Notes under the pieces: model-generated | Databases searched by the model: none | What the model was told of the DNA's origin: nothing | Seen by the model: only the letters and a program-made list of their open reading frames with translations | Program-made: the position numbers and the translations under genes | Shown: positions 52,265-61,206 of the stretch, piece by piece | Layout: each line of letters starts with the position of its first letter | Numbering within the stretch: position 1 is the stretch's first letter | Source: Nonomuraea guangzhouensis | GTDB lineage: Bacteria > Actinomycetota > Actinomycetes > Streptosporangiales > Streptosporangiaceae | Direction: 5' to 3' | DNA length: 64,000 nt | Assembly: GCF_019396345.1 (NCBI RefSeq) | Contig: NZ_JAHKRM010000042.1 | Coordinates: 1-64,000, forward strand

Positions 52265-54012
52265 CCCGCCGATCCGGGCGTGTCTTCTCCGTCGATGACC
52301 GTGCGTTCCGGCTGGACGGCACGGAGTTCAGGGTGCTGTCGGGCGCACTGCACTACTTCCGCGTGCATCCCGGGCAATGGCAGCACCGGCTCGCGATGGT
52401 CCGCGCCATGGGCCTCAACACGGTCGAGACCTACGTGCCGTGGAACCTGCACGAGCCACGGCCGGGAGACTTCCGCCGCCTGGACGACCTGGGCGCGTTC
52501 CTCGACACTGCGGCGGCCGAAGGGCTCCTGGCGATCGTGCGGCCCGGGCCGTACATCTGCGCCGAATGGGACAACGGTGGGCTGCCCACCTGGCTGACCG
52601 GCGCCGTTCGCACCAGCGACCCCGGCTACCTGGCCCACGTCGACCGCTACTTCGACCGGCTGATCTCCCGGGTGGCCGAGCGCCAGGTCACCCGGGGCGG
52701 CAATGTGATCATGCTCCAGGTGGAGAACGAGTACGGCTCCTACGGCAGCGACCACGCCTACCTGCGCCACCTGGCGGACGGCCTGATCAGCCGGGGCATC
52801 GAGGTGCCCCTGTTCACCTCCGACGGGCCGGACGACCACCACCTGACCGGTGGCACGATCGACGGCGTGCTGGCCACGGTGAACTTCGGCACCGAGCCGG
52901 AGCAGGCCTTCGCCGCGTTGCGCGCCCACCGGCCGGACGACCCGCTGTTCTGCATGGAGTTCTGGTGCGGGTGGTTCGACCATTGGGGGAACGAACACGC
53001 CACCCGCGATCCGCAGGACGCCGCGGACACCCTGGAGCGGGTCCTGGCCACGGGGGCGTCGGTGAACCTGTACCTGGCACACGGCGGCACCAACTTCGGC
53101 ACGTGGGCGGGCGCCAACCGCACCGGGGACGACAGCGCGGGCCCATGGCGGCCCACGGTGACCTCCTATGACTACGACGCGCCCATCGACGAGCGCGGCG
53201 CACCCACCGAGAAGTACTGGCGCTTCCGCGACGTGCTCTCCCGTTACGGCGGCAAGCCCACCGACGTGCCCCCCGTACCCGCCACGCTGCCTCCCGCCAC
53301 GCTGCGCCCTACGCGATCGGTACGGCTGCACGAGGCACTGGATGCCATCGCGCGGCCGGCGGCCACCGCGCCGGTGCCACCGACATTCGAGGACCTGGGG
53401 CTGGACCACGGCCTGGTCCTGTATCGGACGACCGTTCCAGGACCGCGCGGGTCGTACCCGCTCACCCTGCGCGGCGTGCACGACCGCGCGCACGTCTTCG
53501 TCGACGGCCGCCTCGCGGGCGTCGTCGAGCGGGACGCCGATCCTCCCGTACTGCTCGCAGCCGGGCACGCCGCCGTGGAGATCCTCGTGGAATCGATGGG
53601 ACGGACCAACTACGGTCCCCTGCTCGGCGAGCGCAAGGGCATCCTCGGCGGCGTCCTGCACCGCCACCAATACCTGCACGGATACACGGCGCGGCCGATC
53701 CCGCTGGAGGACGTGTCGCGGCTGAGATTCCAGCCGGGAACGACGAGCGAGCCGCTCTCGTTCTTCCGCACCACACTCGAGGTGGCCGAGCCCGCGGACG
53801 CCTTCCTGGCCCTTCCCGGCTGGGGCAAGGGGTACGTCTGGATCAACGGCGTCCTGCTGGGCCGCTACTGGAAGCAAGGACCTCAGCGGACCCTGTACAT
53901 CCCGTCACCCCTGCTCGAAACGGGTGTCAACGAGATCGTCCACTTGGAGTTGGACCAGGTGGGCTCCCTGCTGGAGATCCGCGCCCGGCCCTCGCACGAC
54001 GGCGCGTCGTGA
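52261..54012 (+). CDS. cytoplasmic GH35 beta-galactosidase
   Basis: 583 residues. The (alpha/beta)8 barrel has the acid/base Glu in LQVENEYGSYG (about residue 155) and the nucleophile Glu in FCMEFWCGWFDHWG (about 232). Beta-rich jelly-roll domains follow, ending VWINGVLLGRYW. No signal peptide, so the importer would bring intact galactosides inside for cleavage. It is the last gene of the ROK-controlled operon and its ATG overlaps the permease stop. Confidence 0.94.
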   Translation: MTRRSGRVFSVDDRAFRLDGTEFRVLSGALHYFRVHPGQWQHRLAMVRAMGLNTVETYVPWNLHEPRPGDFRRLDDLGAFLDTAAAEGLLAIVRPGPYICAEWDNGGLPTWLTGAVRTSDPGYLAHVDRYFDRLISRVAERQVTRGGNVIMLQVENEYGSYGSDHAYLRHLADGLISRGIEVPLFTSDGPDDHHLTGGTIDGVLATVNFGTEPEQAFAALRAHRPDDPLFCMEFWCGWFDHWGNEHATRDPQDAADTLERVLATGASVNLYLAHGGTNFGTWAGANRTGDDSAGPWRPTVTSYDYDAPIDERGAPTEKYWRFRDVLSRYGGKPTDVPPVPATLPPATLRPTRSVRLHEALDAIARPAATAPVPPTFEDLGLDHGLVLYRTTVPGPRGSYPLTLRGVHDRAHVFVDGRLAGVVERDADPPVLLAAGHAAVEILVESMGRTNYGPLLGERKGILGGVLHRHQYLHGYTARPIPLEDVSRLRFQPGTTSEPLSFFRTTLEVAEPADAFLALPGWGKGYVWINGVLLGRYWKQGPQRTLYIPSPLLETGVNEIVHLELDQVGSLLEIRARPSHDGAS

Positions 54013-54031
54013 CGGTGTGATTTGCGACCGT

Positions 54032-55918
54032 TCATGCCGCGTCCTCGTCATCCCAGTCGTCCTCCTCGTCGTCCCACAGGTCGCTGGGCGGCAGCGGATG
54101 CTCGTCGTCGATGAGCGAGTCGTCCACCGAGCGCCGCCAGGCGTGGCTCTCGTCCGGGTCGGCCCAGTCCTCCTCGGTGATCCTCGGGACGGGGATGGTG
54201 GCTCGCCGGTGGTCGACCATCCAGGAGTTGCGGAAGAAGTCGAACGTGAGGTGGTAGCAGCCGGCGGACTCGGTGTAGATGATGGGCGGGACGAGGAACT
54301 GCGCCACGCCGACCTTGGCCGCGACGACCACATAGTCCTCGGGGATGGATTCGTCGTTCCAGCAGGCGGCGAAGTTCACCGGCTGGAGTGCGCCCCTGCC
54401 GAGCACGTGGATGAGGTTGTCCTGGATGACGAACCGGTCCGGGTCGAGGGCCACGTCCTCGCCGAGCATGAGGATCGGCGCGGGCAGGATGTGCGCCTTC
54501 GCGAAGGACTGCGCGTCGGTGTAGAGCTCGATGATCTCGTCGTGGCGTGTGGGGTCGTAGCCTCCGGAGGAGTGGAACGGGCAGCAGATCCTGCGGTCAG
54601 GCTGCTCCGGCTCGGGGAAGAACGCGGACTTGTCCACCCGCGTCATGGCGGACCCGTTCTGCCTGGCCCGCAGGAACTCGGGGATCCAGTCGGCGTTGTC
54701 GGACTCGATCACCTCTGTCTGGCAGAGCGCCCGGAACGCAGTGTCGCCGACCTTGCAGTTGAAGTAGTCGAGAAGGGTGAGCGCGGCGCACTCCGCCAGC
54801 GACAACCCGTCGGTCTTGGCGAACCAGAAGTCGTAGCCGTTGGCCACGAAGCGCACCCCGCGGAACTCCTTGTGCACGAAGGTCTCGCGGGTGGGGCCCC
54901 TCCCCCAGCCGTTCCAGTGGGCGGCCGCCACCTGGTTGTAGTAGGCGTCGGCGTGCCGGGCCAGCTCCGGCGCGAACACACTCTCACCGGTCAGGTAGCA
55001 GGCCTTGCTGAACAGCTCACCGATCTCCGGCGCCTCGGTGACCTCGTCGGCGGTGAAGATGAGTTCGCTACGCAGGAACACCTTGCGCCCGTCACGGTAG
55101 GGGGCGCCCTCGTGCTCGTACCGCTGATCGAAGAGCACGCACGTGAAGTCGCCGATCTCGCTGAGCGCGGCGCCGCCGACCAGGTCCAGCGCGGGCGACC
55201 CCGTACCGCCGGTCAGGTACAGCAGCAGCGTGTACCGGGAGATGTGCCGCCGCGACGCGTCGTAGTACGGCGTGTCCCGATGCCGGTGGAAGTTCTCGTC
55301 ACCGGGCTCGAACCGGTTGCACCGGAACACCGGGTTCACATGCGAGAACCCCTCCGCCACCGTCGGTGGCAGCGCGTCGGCCACCGCCGCGGTCAACGCC
55401 TCGGCCAGCAGCGCCGAGTGGAAGATGAATCGTTCACCGCCCCGGGACACGGCGTTCAGCGGCGGCACGTACAGGTTCAACTCGTCCAGCTGCGCCAACC
55501 GTGCCTGGGCGGCCGCCGGCAACTGCGGTGAGAACGAGAACACCCCCTCCGCGTGCTCCGCCCACTCGGCCGGCTCCGCCTCCAACGGCACGCCCTCGAA
55601 CAGGCGGTCCAGCGGGACGATGTTCTCGAACGTGCGGAACGACAACTCGTGCGGATCCACGAACACCGCCGCCAGATACGGCGCGTCCGCGCTGGGCCGG
55701 GCGAACAGATCCCGCACCCGCTCGTCGATTCGCTCGGCGTCGATGAACCGCACCGCCTTGAACCGAGCCGACGGATGCCATGAGATGTCCAGTCCGTCCA
55801 CCGTCGCGGCCGGCTCGGCATCGGTCGCGTCCACCTCCGCCCGGTACCGGGCGGCCTCCTCGGCGGGTGCCTCCCGGGTCGACAGGATGAAGAAACGATC
55901 CCGAAGTTCGATGCTCAC
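54032..55918 (-). CDS. 2OG-Fe(II) oxygenase-like protein with acidic tail
   Basis: 628 residues. Residues about 150-290 look like a prolyl-4-hydroxylase-type dioxygenase: FHRHRDTPYYD gives the HxD iron ligands, YEHEGAPYRDG the distal His, and RSELIF the 2-oxoglutarate-binding Arg. The C-terminal half (about 300-600) is unfamiliar and contains a run of Cys and His (ICCPFH, NCKVG, ACYL). The C-terminus is an acidic tail with WDDEEDDWDDEDAA. The GTG at 55918 overlaps the LRR gene stop (GTGA) with GGAGGG upstream. Substrate and role are unknown; an oxygenase acting on a protein partner is possible. Confidence 0.65.
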   Translation of the reverse strand: MSIELRDRFFILSTREAPAEEAARYRAEVDATDAEPAATVDGLDISWHPSARFKAVRFIDAERIDERVRDLFARPSADAPYLAAVFVDPHELSFRTFENIVPLDRLFEGVPLEAEPAEWAEHAEGVFSFSPQLPAAAQARLAQLDELNLYVPPLNAVSRGGERFIFHSALLAEALTAAVADALPPTVAEGFSHVNPVFRCNRFEPGDENFHRHRDTPYYDASRRHISRYTLLLYLTGGTGSPALDLVGGAALSEIGDFTCVLFDQRYEHEGAPYRDGRKVFLRSELIFTADEVTEAPEIGELFSKACYLTGESVFAPELARHADAYYNQVAAAHWNGWGRGPTRETFVHKEFRGVRFVANGYDFWFAKTDGLSLAECAALTLLDYFNCKVGDTAFRALCQTEVIESDNADWIPEFLRARQNGSAMTRVDKSAFFPEPEQPDRRICCPFHSSGGYDPTRHDEIIELYTDAQSFAKAHILPAPILMLGEDVALDPDRFVIQDNLIHVLGRGALQPVNFAACWNDESIPEDYVVVAAKVGVAQFLVPPIIYTESAGCYHLTFDFFRNSWMVDHRRATIPVPRITEEDWADPDESHAWRRSVDDSLIDDEHPLPPSDLWDDEEDDWDDEDAA

Positions 55919-56838
55919 TTGGCCCTCCACAAGCTGCGCAGACCTGACGGAAGATTCGTGGCGTGCGCCAGTTTCCGCACGCCGTCCTGGCCGACGTCGG
56001 AGTCGTACAACCACAGCCGCTCGAGGGAGCCGGCGAACGGGGCGGCGATCAGGGCCTCCGCACCCGCCTCGCCGAGGTTGTTGTACCGCAGGTCGAGCTC
56101 GGTCAGCTGCGGAAACCGATGCAGGGAACGCACGCCCTCGGCGGTCACCCTGTTGCGTTGCAGGTGCAGGCGGCGCAGTCCGCCCAGGTGCGGGGACGCC
56201 GCGAAGGCCGCCAGACCGGCGTCGCCGATCCGGCAGTACCGCAGTTGCAGCGCCCGCAACCGATCCGTGCGGAGCGAGGTGGCGAGGATTTCGGCGCCGT
56301 CGGGGCCGAGCCCCAGATAGGAGAGGTCGAGTTCGACGAGTCGCCCGGCATCCAGTCCGTCGAATGCCTTCATGTCCAGACGCCCAGGACGCACCTCGGC
56401 CCCCTCGTCGTCTTCCCCCTCGTCGTCGTCCTCCTCCCAGTCCTCATCGTCCTCCCAGTCCTCGTCGTCGGTCGTCGCCTTCGACGTGATTCTCAGCGTG
56501 GTGACGAACCGGCCGCGCAGCACCAACTCCAGAACATCGCGGACGTCAGCCGACCACTCGACGGCCACCTCCGAGGCGAAACCGTACCGGCGCGCCAGCA
56601 CCCGCGCCGTCGCCGGCAACCCGTCGTCCCATCCGCCCTCGTGCTCCGCGACGAAGTCCGCGATCTCACGCTCCACGGCCGGGCGATCGGCGGGGCGGGT
56701 GCGTGCCAGGCGCTGCTCGAGACGGATCAGCGTGCCTCTGGCATCGCCCTGCTCCAGCAGCCGGTCGCTGTAGGCAAGCCACGAGGCCAGATCGTCGGGA
56801 TGAGCCCGTAACGCGTCTTCGACTTCGGTCCCCTGCAT
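55915..56838 (-). CDS. TIGR02996-like and leucine-rich-repeat protein
   Basis: 307 residues. Residues about 4-40 match the short TIGR02996-type companion domain (ALRAHPDDLASWLAYSD), about 117-150 form a very acidic Asp/Glu/Trp stretch, and about 165-300 contain five or so RNI-type leucine-rich repeats (LVELDLSYLGLG, LRALQLRYCRIG, LRRLHLQRNRVT, LTELDLRYNNLG). Such repeats bind proteins. The ATG at 56838 lies 1 bp from an inverted repeat and has no ribosome site. It is coupled to the oxygenase-like gene. Confidence 0.82.
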   Translation of the reverse strand: MQGTEVEDALRAHPDDLASWLAYSDRLLEQGDARGTLIRLEQRLARTRPADRPAVEREIADFVAEHEGGWDDGLPATARVLARRYGFASEVAVEWSADVRDVLELVLRGRFVTTLRITSKATTDDEDWEDDEDWEEDDDEGEDDEGAEVRPGRLDMKAFDGLDAGRLVELDLSYLGLGPDGAEILATSLRTDRLRALQLRYCRIGDAGLAAFAASPHLGGLRRLHLQRNRVTAEGVRSLHRFPQLTELDLRYNNLGEAGAEALIAAPFAGSLERLWLYDSDVGQDGVRKLAHATNLPSGLRSLWRAK

Positions 56839-56854
56839 CCGTACGAATGTACGG
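56839..56854. promoter_or_regulatory. inverted repeat touching the LRR start codon
   Basis: CCGTAC-GAAT-GTACGG: perfect 6-bp arms with a 4-bp spacer, ending beside the ATG at 56838. As RNA it would place a hairpin where the ribosome site should be; as DNA it could be an operator. Confidence 0.5.
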
Positions 56855-57046
56855 AGATCGGCTGACGTGTCAAGCCAAACTGTCAGAGCGACGCACGCAG
56901 TCGACAAAGAGCCGCAAATTGTCCCAGCGGGCAGGTATCGTGCTGCGCCGAGCCATGATCGCCGACGTGGACACTCCACGCGGCACCGTGTACATCGCGG
57001 GTCCTCGGGCTAAGTCAGGGGCCGCATCAGCTGGAGGTTTCCGCCT

Positions 57047-58342
57047 GTGAATCCACCGGGTCCAGCCCGTTCGACGGCCGACGAGCGGGAGGCGGCGCGT
57101 ACGCCCCGGGACGACACCGCTGCCGAGAAGCGGGTGTGGGAGTCCGCCGCCCGTGCCTGTTACCGCGAGATCGGGGTCCCGTTCCCGGAACGGGTCGTGT
57201 GGGTGTCCTCACCGCTCGTCGGCGCGTTCGCCGCACCGATCGCCGCCTGCCTGAGCACCGGCCACCGCAACAGCCGCGTCCTGGACTCCGTCTACCGCGC
57301 GGTGGACGACACCGCCGGTCAGGCCGTCGGCCGCGCGGTGCGCGCCGCGGTCCAGGCCGCGTCCGACGGCGCGGTGAGCGATCCTGTGCATGGCGCGGCG
57401 GCCACCGCCCTGCACGTCGAGATCGCCGCAACGATGAAGTCCGCGCTGGCCGCGGTCGTGCGGGACATGTCGCACGAAGCGGTACGGGAAGCGGCGCACG
57501 ACACTCCTCCCCGCGAGGAAAGCCGGATCCTGCCCACCAGCCCGTTGGCCACGCTCGCCGGGGCGTCGGACGAGGCCGTACGGGCGGCGGTGGACACGGC
57601 GGTCGGCGGGCCGCGGCAGGACACGATCCGCGGCGAGGTGCGCCGGCTGTGGCGGGCCCACCTCGGCTTCCAGCGCTCCGGCACCTGGCTGAACCTCGTC
57701 GGCCACTTCCAGCGGACCGCGGCCCTGCCGCTCGACGAGGAGCCGCCGCAGCGACCCATCGCGGAGCGGATGGCGGAGCAGGCGCCCGCCGGCTGGTGGT
57801 GGTGGCCCTTCCAGGACTTCGTCATGCTCTGTCCGCGTCCGGCCGAGATTCACCTCGAGCAGGTCGGCGAGGGCGCCAGTGCCACGCACCGGCCGCACCG
57901 CGCCGACGGCCCCGCGGCCGGCTGGGCCGACGGATTCGGGCTGTACTTCTGGCACGGCATCCACGTCACCCAAGCCGTCATCGACGACACCCTCACCGCC
58001 GACGAGATCCTCCGCGAGACCAACGCCGAGATCCGCCGCTGCGCCATCGAACGCCGCGGCTGGGACCGCTTCATCGCCGAGGCCCGCCTTGCCCAGGTCG
58101 GACCCGCCGTACCCGACCCCGGCAACCCCGGCCAGACCCTCACTCTGCACGACGTCCCCGCGGACATCTTCACCACACACGTGCGGGTCCTGCTGTGCAC
58201 CAACGGCACCGTCGAACGGGACGGCACCCGCCGCCGCTTCGGCCTCACCGTCCCCGCCGACTGCACCGACCCCCTCGAGGCCGCCGCCTGGACCTACGGC
58301 CTCACCACGGCGCAGTACGCCACGGCACAACGACGATCCTGA
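57047..58342 (+). CDS. DUF6745-like protein
   Basis: 431 residues, no signal peptide or membrane segment. Residues about 225-430 resemble DUF6745 (MLCPRPAEIHLEQVG, GFGLYFWHGIHVTQAVIDD, AVPDPGNPGQTLTLHDVP), a domain seen in actinobacteria, often beside LRR proteins. The N-terminal half is Ala-rich helix. The GTG at 57047 has GGAGG 10 bp upstream. It is divergent from the LRR/oxygenase pair with 208 bp between them and co-directional with the next small gene. Function unknown. Confidence 0.72.
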   Translation: MNPPGPARSTADEREAARTPRDDTAAEKRVWESAARACYREIGVPFPERVVWVSSPLVGAFAAPIAACLSTGHRNSRVLDSVYRAVDDTAGQAVGRAVRAAVQAASDGAVSDPVHGAAATALHVEIAATMKSALAAVVRDMSHEAVREAAHDTPPREESRILPTSPLATLAGASDEAVRAAVDTAVGGPRQDTIRGEVRRLWRAHLGFQRSGTWLNLVGHFQRTAALPLDEEPPQRPIAERMAEQAPAGWWWWPFQDFVMLCPRPAEIHLEQVGEGASATHRPHRADGPAAGWADGFGLYFWHGIHVTQAVIDDTLTADEILRETNAEIRRCAIERRGWDRFIAEARLAQVGPAVPDPGNPGQTLTLHDVPADIFTTHVRVLLCTNGTVERDGTRRRFGLTVPADCTDPLEAAAWTYGLTTAQYATAQRRS

Positions 58343-58373
58343 CCCCCGCCCATCGGCAAAGGAGCCCGAGAAG

Positions 58374-58778
58374 ATGCCCACCATCGAACAGGCCATCGCC
58401 CTCTTCGGCGTCACCATCGACGAGCACCTCGACCGGCAGGCCGAGATTCCCGTCCTTTCCGGCCTGCAGTTCCAGGGCGATGTCGCCGTCGTACCGGTCA
58501 ACTGGGACCCGGCCCGCACCCCCATCCCCGAGACCGGCGTCCCGATCGTCCGCGGCCAGGCCGAGGCCAACACCCACCTCCTGGTCGCCACCGGCAAGGT
58601 GTTCTTCACCCCGGAGCGCTTCGGCGGCGGAATGGCGCTCGGGGTGCTGACCGTCGCGGAGGGCGCGACCGCCTACCTCGCGCACCCCGAACACGCCTTC
58701 ACCGGCATCGCACCGGGCACCTACGAGCTGCGGCGCCAGCGCGAGCAGGCCGACCAGGCCCGGCTCGTCGCCGATTGA
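58374..58778 (+). CDS. small partner protein of the DUF6745-like gene
   Basis: 134 residues, compact and soluble. It begins MPTIEQAIALFGVTIDEHLD and has PVNWDPARTPIPETGVPIVRG and a beta-rich C-terminal part. I recall it as a conserved companion of DUF6745 proteins but cannot name a family. AAAGGAG lies upstream. It follows the DUF6745-like gene by 31 bp and is probably co-transcribed. Confidence 0.7.
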   Translation: MPTIEQAIALFGVTIDEHLDRQAEIPVLSGLQFQGDVAVVPVNWDPARTPIPETGVPIVRGQAEANTHLLVATGKVFFTPERFGGGMALGVLTVAEGATAYLAHPEHAFTGIAPGTYELRRQREQADQARLVAD

Positions 58779-58806
58779 GGGCCTTTGGGTCCTGCCTGGA
58801 AGCGGG

Positions 58807-59571
58807 TCAGCAGGCGGACTGGTCTGTCGCCGTGCCTGTCTCGCAGGCTGACCGCTGGGCGCGGACACGGAGCTGGGCCAGCGTCGTGGGGCCTGCCACT
58901 GCGCTTCTCGCCTGCGCGTCGCCGCCCAGGAGCTGGGCGGCACGCTCTCTGTCTGCCAGCGGGGCGATCAGCGGCGTGCCGGGCTTCTCCTCGATGAAGA
59001 CGCCCTGGCCGATCGGGAGCTGGACAGCCGCCTGATATGCCTGGGCCGCCGGTGAGGCGGGCTGCCGCCTGGCTCGGTTGAGGGCGCTGTCGACATAGAA
59101 GATGCCGTGCCCGGCCGTACCGAGGGACGCGCGGAGCCCGTCGAGCGTGATGCCGGTGGGCTGCTCGACCCTGAGCCGGATCTGGCCCGAGGCGAAGCCG
59201 CGGCCCAGCTTGCCCGCATGGACCTTGTCGACCTTGATGACCACGCTGGCCCAGCGGATCGCCGCCTCCTGGCTGTCGTAGGGCACCACCCGCGGCGCGA
59301 GCGAGTCGTCGCCCGAGGCGTAGGCGATGCCCGGCTCCACACCGACGACCGTGCCCTCGACGAGCGCGGCGGCCGGGCGGAACGCACCGGACGGCTTGGC
59401 ACCCGGGGTGATGTCGTCGACGGAGTCGAAGAGGTACTCGCCGGTCCCGCTCTCCTGGGCATGGAGCTGGGACCAGAAGGAGACCGGTGCCGGCTTCGCG
59501 GCCGGTGCCTGGGCGCAGCCCCCGAGGGCGGCGAAGGCGACGGCGGCAGTGAGGAGCTTGAGGTGTCTCAT
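58807..59571 (-). CDS. lipoprotein of unknown function
   Basis: 254 residues. Lipobox LGGC (Cys about residue 19), then a beta-rich domain (VVGVEPGIAYASGDDS, AAIRWASVVIKVDKVHAGKL). Two further Cys near the C-terminus may pair. The start at 59571 has AGGAG 7 bp upstream and lies 10 bp after the metzincin stop, so the pair is an operon. A role as an inhibitor or partner of the peptidase is possible but unproven. Confidence 0.75.
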   Translation of the reverse strand: MRHLKLLTAAVAFAALGGCAQAPAAKPAPVSFWSQLHAQESGTGEYLFDSVDDITPGAKPSGAFRPAAALVEGTVVGVEPGIAYASGDDSLAPRVVPYDSQEAAIRWASVVIKVDKVHAGKLGRGFASGQIRLRVEQPTGITLDGLRASLGTAGHGIFYVDSALNRARRQPASPAAQAYQAAVQLPIGQGVFIEEKPGTPLIAPLADRERAAQLLGGDAQARSAVAGPTTLAQLRVRAQRSACETGTATDQSAC

Positions 59572-59581
59572 CGCCGGTCTC

Positions 59582-60172
59582 CTAGTAACGGCCGTTGATG
59601 TGGGCGACGTCATGCGTGCCGTACTTGGTGATGGTGTGCGAGCCGGTGCGCAGGCAGGAGCCGGACTCGGTCGAGTGGTCGAGGCCGATCGTGTGCCCGA
59701 TCTCGTGACAGGCCAGCGCCTGCCGCTGGGTGGTGCTCATCCAGTCGATGTCCTTCAGGTCGTAGCGGACCTCGTACTGGTCGCAGCGCCAGGCCTGGCT
59801 GCTGTCGGCCGGCGGGATGGTCTTCACGCACTTCGAGTAGGCGAAGAGGTTGTAGCCGGTGCTGGAGCCGTCCCAGTCCAGGTCCCAATAGTCGACGTAA
59901 TAACGGTCGAATGCCTCGACGTCGGTGCTCGGGTCGGGGGTGCTGTCGTAGGCCACGGTCATGTCGGTCTGGGAGTCCAGCTTCAGCATGGCGGCCTTGG
60001 CCGCGCTCTTGGTCCGCGTCTCCAGCGTCTCGGAGGTGTACCAGTGCTTGGAGTTGTCGGCGAAGGGGCAGCAGCCGTTCTCCGAGCCGAAGCCGTTGGC
60101 GACGGCGGGAGCGGCCGTCATGGTGACCGACGCCGCGAGGACGAGGGCCGGCAATAGCGTTCTGTACGACAT
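59582..60172 (-). CDS. secreted metzincin-like metallopeptidase
   Basis: 196 residues. A signal peptide (1-25) precedes a small matrixin-like domain with ALACHEIGHTIGLDHS, the HExxHxxGxxH zinc site. Four to six Cys outside the motif could form disulfides. A Met-turn Met is not obvious: the region after the third His reads SCLRTGSHTITKYGTHD, so the usual SxMx turn may be altered. AGGA lies 4 bp before the ATG. Confidence 0.83.
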   Translation of the reverse strand: MSYRTLLPALVLAASVTMTAAPAVANGFGSENGCCPFADNSKHWYTSETLETRTKSAAKAAMLKLDSQTDMTVAYDSTPDPSTDVEAFDRYYVDYWDLDWDGSSTGYNLFAYSKCVKTIPPADSSQAWRCDQYEVRYDLKDIDWMSTTQRQALACHEIGHTIGLDHSTESGSCLRTGSHTITKYGTHDVAHINGRY

Positions 60173-60354
60173 GTGATCCTAAATAAGAATAAAAGGAAGT
60201 CCGGATATCCTGCCTGCAAATCACGCGACGATCAAACTCGTGTCAGGTTGCCGGGTCAGCACTCCCAGACCGAATTCGTCAACAGCACGGCCACGCGACC
60301 GTCCCATCAGCTATACGTCAGCTGTCATTACACCGCCGACGAAGGGGACGTCCC

Positions 60355-61206
60355 ATGGCCAGAGCGCGCCAGAAGAGGCGTGCCTCATCCGCCCCCCGCA
60401 CCGAGGAGGCCGGAGGATGGAAAGCCACGCGGACGTGGCTGGCGGGAATCGTCAGCGCCGTGATCGTCGCGGCCGTCGGGGTCGTGTTCGCCGCCTGGTT
60501 CAACGCACGCGGCCCCGACACCGTCGACAGGATCAGCGGCGAGCCTCCGATCAAGGTCGGCCACGTGGCCGTCGACTACGCCGCGCAGGACATCACCCTG
60601 AGGGAAGCGGTGACCGACCCCGCGGACCGGGCGGTCCTGCTGGGCAGCGCGTCCGGCTCGCAACGCGACACGGTCATGGCGCGCCACGACCGGGCCCCGC
60701 TTGAGACCGCCGACCTCACCGTCGTCCTCGTCGGCAATCGCAGCAGCCTGCGCATCGTCGACATCCAGCCGCGGGTCCTCGACCGCAAGCCCGTCTCGGA
60801 CGGCGCGCTGTTCATCTACACCTCCGGAGGAGAGGCCGCCACCATCGAGCTCTCCGCCGACCTCGACAAACCCGCACCCCGCTTCACCACTCCCGAAGAC
60901 CCGCGCACCTCGTACTTCAGGAAGAAGCAGATTGACCTCAAACGGGACGAACGAGTCACGCTATCCATGAAGGTCACGGGCACGGCCGCCTACTACGCCT
61001 TCGACCTCCTGATCACCGTGCTCGCGGGGGACCGGACCGAGCAGATGACGATCCAGGGGCCGGACAGGACCCCGTTCCGGGTGACCGGTACCTCCGGCAC
61101 CTACCACGGCTACTACACGATCTCTCCGCTCCGCGGCTGGCAGCCGATCTCCAGGAGCGGCGCCTGCGCGCTCGAAAGGAAGCTCGCCAAGGCCGGGAAG
61201 TGCTGA
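60355..61206 (+). CDS. single-pass membrane protein of unknown function
   Basis: 283 residues. A basic N-terminus (about 1-25) and one membrane segment (27-48) place a beta-rich domain outside the cell. I do not recognise the domain. It overlaps the start of the propeller protein gene by 7 bp, so the two are translated together. AAGGGGA precedes the ATG. Confidence 0.72.
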   Translation: MARARQKRRASSAPRTEEAGGWKATRTWLAGIVSAVIVAAVGVVFAAWFNARGPDTVDRISGEPPIKVGHVAVDYAAQDITLREAVTDPADRAVLLGSASGSQRDTVMARHDRAPLETADLTVVLVGNRSSLRIVDIQPRVLDRKPVSDGALFIYTSGGEAATIELSADLDKPAPRFTTPEDPRTSYFRKKQIDLKRDERVTLSMKVTGTAAYYAFDLLITVLAGDRTEQMTIQGPDRTPFRVTGTSGTYHGYYTISPLRGWQPISRSGACALERKLAKAGKC

